DNA of 9,831 nt from positions 1 through 9,831 of the forward strand of contig JAPLHX010000059.1 of assembly GCA_026389415.1 (NCBI GenBank), written 5' to 3'. The stretch is from Coprothermobacterota bacterium (GTDB lineage: Bacteria; Caldisericota; JANLFM01). Made by a program: the position numbers and the translations under genes. Positions 5,345 through 9,831 of this stretch are shown in pieces. Position 1 is the first letter of the stretch. Each line of letters begins with the position of its first letter. A model generated the notes under the pieces. The model made no database searches and was not told the DNA's origin. It saw nothing but the letters and a program-made list of their open reading frames with translations.

Positions 5345-6807
5345 GCACCGATTTGCAGGCTTGGATTCGGCGGGAGGGATTAGCCCTGCTTACCGATTTC
5401 TATGAACTGACGATGATGGCAGGCTACTTGAGAGAAGGCCGTGCTAATCAGCAAGTCTGCTTTCAATACTTCTTCCGCAGTCTCCCTCCGCACGGCGGAT
5501 TCGCCATCGCTGCGGGCCTGGAACCTTTCCTGGACTATCTCCAGCGGCTCCGCTTCCATCCCGACGATATCGACTATTTGCACTCTCTGGCGTTCTTCGA
5601 CGAATCCTTCCTGGGCTACTTGTCGAGCTTCCAGCCACGGTGCATCGTACAGGCCATCCCGGAGGGAACGCTGGTTTTCCCGCATGAACCCATCCTGCAA
5701 CTCTCGGGCTCGATCTTCGAACTCCAGTTGCTGGAGACCGCCTTGCTGAACATGCTGAATTTCCAGACGCTGATCGCCACCAAAGCCGCCCGTGTTTGTC
5801 TGGCGGCCAACGGCGACCCGGTGATGGAATTTGGCCTGCGGCGCGCGCATGGGCCGGATGGCGGCCTGAGTGGCTCGCGCGCGGCATATATTGGCGGCTG
5901 TGCCTCGACATCCAATGTGCTGGCGGGAAAAGTTTACGATCTGCCCGTCTCGGGAACGCACGCCCACAGTTGGGTGATGAGCTTTCCCAGCGAACTGGAG
6001 GCCTTTCGCGCCTATGCCCGGAACTATCCCGATCACTGTGTGTTATTGGTTGATACCTACGACACCATTTCAAGCGGCGTGCCCAACGCCATTACCGTCT
6101 TTCAGGAATTGCGCGCGCAAGGGATCAACACCCGGCCCGCGATCCGCCTGGATTCCGGAGACCTTTTGACGCTTAGCAAGACGGCTTTCCAGATGATGGC
6201 TGACGCCGGCCTGTACGACCCGCTGATTGTGGCCTCGAACGACCTGGATGAGAACCTGATCGCGGAGTTGAAAAACCAGGGCGCGAAGATCAATGCCTGG
6301 GGCGTCGGCACCCACCTCATCACCTCGCGCGATTGCCCATCGCTGAATGGCGTCTACAAACTGGTTGCGGTGCGCGAGAAGAACGGTTGGGCGCCGCGGA
6401 TGAAGATCTCCTCGAACCTCGAGAAGGCTACCGATCCCGGCCGCAAACGTCTGGTTCGGTACTATGGCGAAGACGATCAACCCGTGGGTGACGTGATCTA
6501 CCGGGAAGACGAACCTTGGTCGAAGGAGGGTTTCAGTTCTGGGCGTCAGCGGACCCACCCTGATCTGACGGAAAAGCTAGCGGAGGCGCGACGGGGCGTC
6601 GAACTGATGCAGAAAGTTTTCGAGAACGGCAAACGCTGTGTCGCAGCGCCGACAGCGCGCGAAATCCGGCAGCGCGCGCAAGACCAGATCGCCGCGCTTC
6701 CCGAAGGATTTAAGCGCCTGCGCGATCCTGAAGTCTACCCGGTTATTTTGTCCGAGCAGATGGGGCAGTTGAAAGAAGACATGCTGGAGAAACTAAGTTA
6801 CACGTAA
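5341..6807 (+). CDS. pncB: Nicotinate phosphoribosyltransferase
   Basis: This 488-aa enzyme joins nicotinate and PRPP to give nicotinate mononucleotide, with ATP hydrolysis, as the committed step of Preiss-Handler NAD salvage. The TTG start at 5341 has AGGGGA (5329-5334) six bases upstream and overlaps the nicotinamidase stop (TTGA). The frame is open further upstream, but that part is only the other-frame reading of nicotinamidase. Family motifs in order are LLTDFYELTMMAGYL (16-30), VFPHEPI (112-118), MEFGLRRAHGPDGG (162-175), GGCASTSNVLAG (185-196), SGTHAHSWV (204-212, containing the region of the phosphorylated His), LLVDTYDT (235-242), IRLDSGDL (269-275 region), ASNDLDE (298-304) and WGVGTHLITS (320-329). 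Length and motifs are complete and the gene looks intact and functional. Confidence 0.95.
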   Translation: MSTDLQAWIRREGLALLTDFYELTMMAGYLREGRANQQVCFQYFFRSLPPHGGFAIAAGLEPFLDYLQRLRFHPDDIDYLHSLAFFDESFLGYLSSFQPRCIVQAIPEGTLVFPHEPILQLSGSIFELQLLETALLNMLNFQTLIATKAARVCLAANGDPVMEFGLRRAHGPDGGLSGSRAAYIGGCASTSNVLAGKVYDLPVSGTHAHSWVMSFPSELEAFRAYARNYPDHCVLLVDTYDTISSGVPNAITVFQELRAQGINTRPAIRLDSGDLLTLSKTAFQMMADAGLYDPLIVASNDLDENLIAELKNQGAKINAWGVGTHLITSRDCPSLNGVYKLVAVREKNGWAPRMKISSNLEKATDPGRKRLVRYYGEDDQPVGDVIYREDEPWSKEGFSSGRQRTHPDLTEKLAEARRGVELMQKVFENGKRCVAAPTAREIRQRAQDQIAALPEGFKRLRDPEVYPVILSEQMGQLKEDMLEKLSYT

Positions 6808-6810
6808 CCA

Positions 6811-6829
6811 CGCGCGAGTCAATCGCGCG
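6811..6829 (+). terminator. GC-rich hairpin just after pncB
   Basis: CGCGCGA (6811-6817) and TCGCGCG (6823-6829) form a perfect 7-bp stem with loop GTCAA, four bases after the pncB stop. A run of A rather than T follows, so on the plus strand it is an imperfect intrinsic terminator. Position and stability suggest it ends or protects the pncAB transcript. Confidence 0.45.
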
Positions 6830-6843
6830 GGTGAAAACGAACT

Positions 6844-6860
6844 AATTGGGGACAGCCACT
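6844..6860 (+). repeat. Interspersed repeat core, copy D
   Basis: This copy is identical in all 17 bases to copy A at 2651-2667. With copy E it forms an inverted pair enclosing about 230 bases. Matching continues past the core: CATTTATT here against ATTATT in reverse at E, and TTTGACAG at 6883-6890 against CTGTCAAG at 7075-7082. Confidence 0.85.
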
Positions 6861-7007
6861 CATTTATTGTCTCTTTCCCTGCTTTGACAGATCTGCCGGC
6901 TTTACCCCTTAACATTCTCAGTTGAAACCGTTTCTCCAGATCATTGCCGAATCCCTCGTCCGCCAAAAGCCGATTGACGAGAGAGTCGTGACGAACGGAG
7001 GTTTAGA

Positions 7008-7133
7008 ATGAGCATGATGAGCGGCGCTGGATCAAAGCGCCAATGGAAGGATTCAAACGGTTCCCTTCCCCGGCTGTCAAGAATAATCAGTGGCTGTCCT
7101 CAATTCTTGCCCGGTCAAAGAGCAAGAGCATGA
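7008..7133 (+). CDS. Possible 41-aa small ORF
   Basis: An ATG at 7008 has an excellent SD CGGAGG (6996-7001) six bases upstream. The frame reads MSMMSGAGSKRQWKDSNGS and then crosses repeat copy E to a TGA at 7131-7133. I do not recognise the product. The second half is only translated repeat sequence, so this may be a truncated gene start cut by the repeat, or chance. There is no other support. Confidence 0.2.
   Translation: MSMMSGAGSKRQWKDSNGSLPRLSRIISGCPQFLPGQRARA
7089..7105 (-). repeat. Interspersed repeat core, copy E (reverse)
   Basis: AGTGGCTGTCCTCAATT is the reverse complement of the 17-mer core with one mismatch (GGGG to GAGG). It is the right partner of copy D. Confidence 0.8.
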
Positions 7134-7136
7134 GTT

Positions 7137-7215
7137 AGTCAACAATTGAACAACGTCCCTGAATATCTACCTTCTTGCCCAGTCAACAATTGAACAACGT
7201 CCCTGAATATCTACC
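7137..7215 (+). repeat. Two 35-bp direct repeats, 44-bp period
   Basis: The 35 bases at 7137-7171 recur exactly at 7181-7215. The unit begins AGTCAACAATTGAACAACG and ends GAATATCTACC. The 9-base spacer TTCTTGCCC also occurs just before, at 7104-7112 within TTCTTGCCCGGTCAA, so part of a third, degenerate unit lies upstream. The array ends about 5 bases before the -35 of the Panacea operon promoter. Confidence 0.9.
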
Positions 7216-7219
7216 CTTT

Positions 7220-7248
7220 TTGTATCCAATGATCTCATTGGTTACAAT
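7220..7248 (+). promoter_or_regulatory. Promoter of the Panacea toxin-antitoxin operon
   Basis: TTGTAT (7220-7225) and TACAAT (7243-7248) are separated by exactly 17 bp. The -10 matches consensus in 5 of 6 bases and the -35 is weaker. The start codon follows at 7301. A second TTGACA at 7252-7257 has only a poor -10 (TGGAAT, 7275-7280) at 17 bp and is a less likely alternative. Confidence 0.55.
7226..7241. promoter_or_regulatory. Perfect palindromic operator candidate
   Basis: CCAATGATCTCATTGG has two perfect 7-bp arms (CCAATGA/TCATTGG) with a 2-base centre. It fills the -35/-10 spacer just upstream of an XRE-type HTH gene. Bound repressor would block RNA polymerase, which fits autorepression by the antitoxin, as is usual for type II systems. 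Confidence 0.6.
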
Positions 7249-7300
7249 CCATTGACAGGAATCAGTACATCTGGTGGAATTATCATGAGAGGTGATTTCA

Positions 7301-8137
7301 ATGGCCCTTAAACAGGAGGATGATCAGGATTTTGCTAAGCAACTCGGGAAACGGGTGAAAGAGCTGCGGGCAGCTCGCGGGCTTAGCCAGTTTAGATTGG
7401 CCGAGTTGATTGGTATTTCCCGCGTCCAGGTTTCCCAGGTAGAGAACGGCACACGGAAACTATCCGCTGATGAGGTTGTGAAGGTGGCCCAAGCTCTGAA
7501 TGTGAATGGAGACGTTTTGCTTGGGATGAGCCGGGAACCGGAAGTATCCATCGGCCAGAGTGCTCCTGCTCAAGAGCACAAATCCTTGCGGATTAACGTG
7601 CCACAGAAGAATGTCGCCAAGTTCAAGGAAGTGCTTCTCTACATCCTAAACCAGGTTGGAGGCCGCCCGAATGTGGGGGAAACGGTCCTTTACAAACTGC
7701 TTTATTTCATCGACTTCGATTTCTACGAGAAATATGAAACCCAGTTGATCGGCGCTACCTACCTTAAAAACCATTACGGGCCGACACCGGTTGAATTTCA
7801 GAGCATCGTTGAGGAGATGATCCAGCAAGAGGAGATCGAAAAGGTGTCCGGCAACACCTACTTCCAATACCCGCAGACGAAGTATCTAGCTAGACGGTCG
7901 CCACGAACCGCGCTATTGCAGGGGCACGAGATCGAGTTGATTGACGACGTGTTGCAGAGGCTGGGCCATATGAATGCCAGTGAGATCGGTGCCCATTCAC
8001 ACCGTGATGTCCCCTGGTTGGTTACAGAAGACCTAGCACCGATCGAGTACGAAACTGTGTTTTACCGCACACCTGAGTTTTCCAAGAGGGAGTATGGGGA
8101 GAGTGTTCCGGGAAGTCCAGAAGACACCAGAGTTTGA
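7301..8137 (+). CDS. XRE HTH-Panacea (DUF4065) antitoxin
   Basis: This 278-aa protein has two recognisable parts. Residues about 15-75 are a Cro/C1-type helix-turn-helix (LGKRVKELRAARGLSQ, LAELIGISRVQVSQVENGTRKLS, VVKVAQALNV). Residues about 105-245 match the Panacea/DUF4065 (SocA-like) domain, with VLLYILNQVGGRPNVGETVLYKLLYFIDF, then TYLKNHYGPTP and a helical end with DVPWL. Panacea domains are known as versatile antitoxin domains that neutralise unrelated toxins; SocA instead acts as a proteolytic adaptor. The ATG at 7301 is chosen because AGAGGTG lies 6 bases upstream; an in-frame GTG at 7292 falls inside that SD. The gene overlaps the downstream toxin by 44 bases. The N-terminal HTH and the palindrome in its promoter suggest it represses its own operon. 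Confidence 0.9.
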   Translation: MALKQEDDQDFAKQLGKRVKELRAARGLSQFRLAELIGISRVQVSQVENGTRKLSADEVVKVAQALNVNGDVLLGMSREPEVSIGQSAPAQEHKSLRINVPQKNVAKFKEVLLYILNQVGGRPNVGETVLYKLLYFIDFDFYEKYETQLIGATYLKNHYGPTPVEFQSIVEEMIQQEEIEKVSGNTYFQYPQTKYLARRSPRTALLQGHEIELIDDVLQRLGHMNASEIGAHSHRDVPWLVTEDLAPIEYETVFYRTPEFSKREYGESVPGSPEDTRV

Positions 8138-8477
8138 GCGGGATATAAAGAAGCTTTCCAAGCGTTTCCCCACGCTGGAGGAGGATCTGCAAATCCTTAT
8201 CGGGTCATCGTTTGAGTTGTCTCACCATCTCCAAATAGATAATGGTGGCATTGAGGCGATAGCCGGAATGCAGGTGGGAAGTCCTGCGATCTGCAAGGTT
8301 ACCAAATTCGCCTGCCGGTCGCTTCCGGGACGTGGAGCCAGGAGCGGATTACGCCTGATCTATGCCTATTGGGAAGAGGAAGATCGGGTGGATCTGATCG
8401 AGTTGTACTTCAAATCAGATCAGGAAACGGAAGACAGGGAACGGATTCAGAAATACCTGCATCGTTTACGAAGGTAA
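8094..8477 (+). CDS. RelE/ParE-superfamily toxin paired with the Panacea antitoxin
   Basis: This 127-aa protein has an ATG at 8094 with AAGAGGGAG immediately upstream, inside the 3' end of the antitoxin gene (44-base overlap, +1 frame). It shows the RelE/ParE layout: KTPEFERDIKKLSKRFPTLEEDL near the N-terminus, a middle region with IDNGGIEAIAGMQVGSPAICKVTKFACRS, then GARSGLRLIYAYWEEEDRVDLIELYFKSDQE and a C-terminal helix. The R-x-x-Y-A/Y strand and L-Y-x-K strand are typical. The fold suggests a ribosome-dependent mRNase (RelE-like) or a gyrase poison (ParE-like); the sequence does not decide which. The tight overlap after an antitoxin argues strongly for a toxin. Compared with roughly 90-100-aa RelE it carries an extended middle segment (about residues 40-75). 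Confidence 0.82.
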   Translation: MGRVFREVQKTPEFERDIKKLSKRFPTLEEDLQILIGSSFELSHHLQIDNGGIEAIAGMQVGSPAICKVTKFACRSLPGRGARSGLRLIYAYWEEEDRVDLIELYFKSDQETEDRERIQKYLHRLRR

Positions 8478-8574
8478 AATCCTCCGGAATAAAAAAGTGG
8501 CAAGCTGAAATATGAAACGCTCTAGGAGACACTCACAACACCATTCCCGCCGACACGAGGTTTTGGTCCCCTTA

Positions 8575-8820
8575 TTAGAGGGTCAATCGCTGCAACGGCA
8601 ACCGCTTGACCGCCATGGCACCAGACTGCTCCATCACAACCAGTAGATCGTCGTACGTGATTCCACCTGAGACGACGAGACGGTCTGAATCAGAGCAATA
8701 AATAAATCTGTTGCCGGCTCTGACGAAAGACAACTCCCTCCCGTTGAGGCAAAACCCGGGGAAGCGGTACCATCGAGCCTCTCTGACCCACAAAGAGATG
8801 GGAATCGCGTCGAATGTTTC
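8575..8820 (-). pseudogene. Fragment of an unrecognised gene, 5' end cut at the tandem repeat
   Basis: The minus strand is open for roughly 80-90 codons to a TAA at 8575-8577. The reading LWVREARWYRFPGFCLNG, then LSFVRAGNRFIYCSDSDRLVVSGG, then DDLLVVMEQSGA has the look of a real soluble protein: alternating strands, a good residue mix and an acidic helix. I do not recognise the family. The only start is a TTG inside the 23-bp tandem repeat with no SD, so the original 5' part was probably removed when the repeat or transposon end arrived. It could also be a chance ORF. Confidence 0.3.
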
Positions 8821-8878
8821 AAATAGCCGGACATAAAGTTGCAATCAGCGGGACCATAAAGTTGCAATCAGCCGGACC
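8821..8878 (-). repeat. 23-bp tandem repeat, about 2.5 copies, resembling a transposon end
   Basis: ATAAAGTTGCAATCAGC followed by (G/C)GGACC occurs at 8833-8855 and 8856-8878 with one difference. A partial third unit (AATAGCCGGAC, 8822-8832) precedes them. Short tandem end repeats of about 20 bp next to a conserved terminus are typical of IS21-family insertion sequences, so a leftover IS end is plausible. No IstA or IstB gene is in the window, so the IS assignment is inference. Confidence 0.6.
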
Positions 8879-8899
8879 GCTACATTACAATAAACCGAA

Positions 8900-9831
8900 A
8901 TGACCGAGGTTGCCCTATATCCCCGGATGGCAGAAGGGCCTCTGCTGGATGCACTGGCTGACACTCCCGTGGTGTTGATCCATGGGCCGCGCCAATGCGG
9001 AAAAACAACCCTGGCCCGAATGGTGGGAGAACCAAGGGGATTCACCTACTTCAGCTTTGATGACGACGTCTCGTTGGCGGCAGCCCACTCGGATCCCATC
9101 GGCTTTCTGGCGGATATGCCGGAACGCGTCATTCTCGATGAGGTGCAGCGCGTCCCCCAAATCCTTTCCTCTTTAAAACTCCAGGTGGACCGCCACCGTG
9201 CACCAGGAAGGTATATTCTGACGGGGTCTGCCAATGTGCTGCTGGTCCCTCATCTTGCAGATTCCCTGGCCGGACGAATGGAAATCCACCAGTTGCACTC
9301 CCTCGCGCAGTGCGAACTTGCCCGTCAGAAACCCTGGTTCTTGGGTGCGCTCTTCGCTGGCCACTTTGGAACCAGGAGATACGAGCGTCAGGGGATAGAG
9401 CTGGCAGAACGCATCATCTCCGGTGGTTATCCGGCTGCCTTAACCCGCGCCACACCCCGTCGGCGAATGACCTGGTATCGAAACTACATCGAAACACTGG
9501 TCCAGCGGGACATCCGTGACCTGACCCGCCTTCGAGCATGGAACATCCTGCCCCGCTTGCTCACGCTTGCTGCCGGACAAACCGCCCAGCTATTCAACGT
9601 CAGCGATCTGGCCAGTCCATTCCAAGTCAGCCGTCCGACCATCCACGAGTACCTGACGCTGCTGGAGCGCTTGTTTTTACTGGAGCAACTCCCCCCATGG
9701 CACCACAACCGCTTGAGCCGCTTGATCAAAACGCCAAAACTGCATATCGGGGACACCGGGGTCGCCTGCGCGCTGCTCGGACTGGATGCAACGGCACTGC
9801 GGCGAGATCGGCTGCTGCTGGGCCGGCTCTT
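8900..9831 (+). CDS. AAA_14/DUF4143 ATPase (partial, runs off the right edge)
   Basis: The frame is open from ATG 8900 to the window end (310 codons, no stop). It starts MTEVALYPRMAEGPLLDALADTPVVLIHGPRQCGKTTLAR with Walker A GPRQCGKT (29-36). Walker B VILDEVQR (77-84), a sensor-like ILTGSANVLL (106-115) and GRMEIHQLHSLAQCE follow, as in AAA_14 proteins. ISGGYPAA and WYRNYIETLVQRDIRDL (from about 192) mark entry into DUF4143, and HIGDTGVACALLGLD matches its later conserved segment. Members are usually about 380-430 aa, so roughly 70-120 residues are missing. Their cellular role is poorly defined; many occur singly in genomic islands beside toxin-antitoxin and IS remnants, as here. The start has no SD. 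An in-frame ATG at 8927 also lacks one and would drop nine residues. Confidence 0.88.
   Translation, partial: MTEVALYPRMAEGPLLDALADTPVVLIHGPRQCGKTTLARMVGEPRGFTYFSFDDDVSLAAAHSDPIGFLADMPERVILDEVQRVPQILSSLKLQVDRHRAPGRYILTGSANVLLVPHLADSLAGRMEIHQLHSLAQCELARQKPWFLGALFAGHFGTRRYERQGIELAERIISGGYPAALTRATPRRRMTWYRNYIETLVQRDIRDLTRLRAWNILPRLLTLAAGQTAQLFNVSDLASPFQVSRPTIHEYLTLLERLFLLEQLPPWHHNRLSRLIKTPKLHIGDTGVACALLGLDATALRRDRLLLGRL

Larger units (their letters stand above)
6844..7105. other. Inverted-repeat-bounded non-coding segment (possible MITE-like remnant)
   Basis: Copies D and E face each other at the ends of a 262-bp segment. The similarity of the ends extends to about 25-45 bp with gaps. Inside are GAAACCGTTT (around 6925) and a partner AAACGGTTCC (around 7058), and GGCGCT/AGCGCC around GGATCAA. 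No family-recognisable protein is encoded. Overall this resembles a small non-autonomous element or REP cluster, but no target-site duplication could be fixed by eye. Confidence 0.35.
8478..8899. other. Gap between the toxin and the ATPase gene
   Basis: No full-length gene is supported in this 420-base stretch. It contains a minus-strand ORF fragment (8575-8820) and a 23-bp tandem repeat (8821-8878), listed separately. No clear terminator follows the toxin gene, and no SD or strong promoter was found before the ATG at 8900. Confidence 0.6.

Noticed and set aside
5380..6558. Several long minus-strand open frames opposite pncB
   Set aside because: They mirror the codon bias of pncB and encode Arg/Gly-rich sequence without motifs.
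7104..7215. A short CRISPR array
   Set aside because: There are only two exact units with a 9-bp spacer, the spacer itself is repeated nearby, and no cas genes are present.
7252..7280. TTGACA-based promoter for the Panacea operon
   Set aside because: The -35 is perfect, but the best -10 at 17 bp is TGGAAT, which is poor. The upstream pair with TACAAT and the palindrome fits better, though the two could both be used.
8568..8581. GGTCCCCTTATT as a further copy of the dispersed repeat
   Set aside because: Only the GGTCCCC part matches the right arm of copy B. The 17-bp core is absent.

Overview
This window reads as a piece of a bacterial chromosome of moderate GC content. A Chloroflexota (Anaerolineae-like) host is my best guess. 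The reasons are a secreted PQQ-type beta-propeller carrying a copper-amine-oxidase-N-like tail, a BMP-family lipoprotein, a DUF169 protein, and much small toxin-antitoxin and repeat debris between well-kept metabolic genes. This assignment is inference from style and no marker gene proves it.

Layout. Positions 1-6 (minus) hold the first two codons of a gene that leaves the window, preceded by a strong ribosome binding site and a TATAAT box. Positions 71-1642 (minus) encode a secreted eight-repeat propeller with a C-terminal copper-amine-oxidase-N-like domain. Positions 1822-2669 (plus) are a scar region: the N-terminal third of a TatD-type metal hydrolase runs in frame into a HicB antitoxin, and the overlapping HicA toxin has lost its C-terminal end to a short interspersed repeat. 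A DUF169 protein (2791-3630) follows, bracketed by related repeats, then a lipoprotein of the BMP/PnrA substrate-binding family (3688-4704) with no transporter partners in view.

The best-defined pathway is NAD salvage. A nicotinamidase (about 4775-5344) and a nicotinate phosphoribosyltransferase (5341-6807) overlap by the four bases TTGA. Together they would convert nicotinamide to nicotinate and then to nicotinate mononucleotide. The nicotinamidase has two oddities: no ordinary start codon where homology says it should begin, and a Thr where the catalytic Lys is expected.

Positions 6808-7300 contain no convincing gene but are dense in repeats: a hairpin, an inverted pair of the interspersed repeat, a 35-bp direct repeat, and a promoter whose -35/-10 spacer is filled by a perfect 16-bp palindrome. 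This promoter leads into a two-gene toxin-antitoxin operon: an XRE-HTH plus Panacea (DUF4065) antitoxin (7301-8137) overlapping a RelE/ParE-like toxin (8094-8477). After another repeat-rich gap holding a truncated minus-strand ORF and a 23-bp tandem repeat that resembles a transposon end, an AAA_14/DUF4143 ATPase begins at 8900 and runs off the right edge.

No rRNA, tRNA, CRISPR array or intact insertion sequence was seen. The most distinctive content is the set of five copies of a roughly 17-bp repeat core that has reshaped gene ends, and the Panacea operon with its built-in operator.
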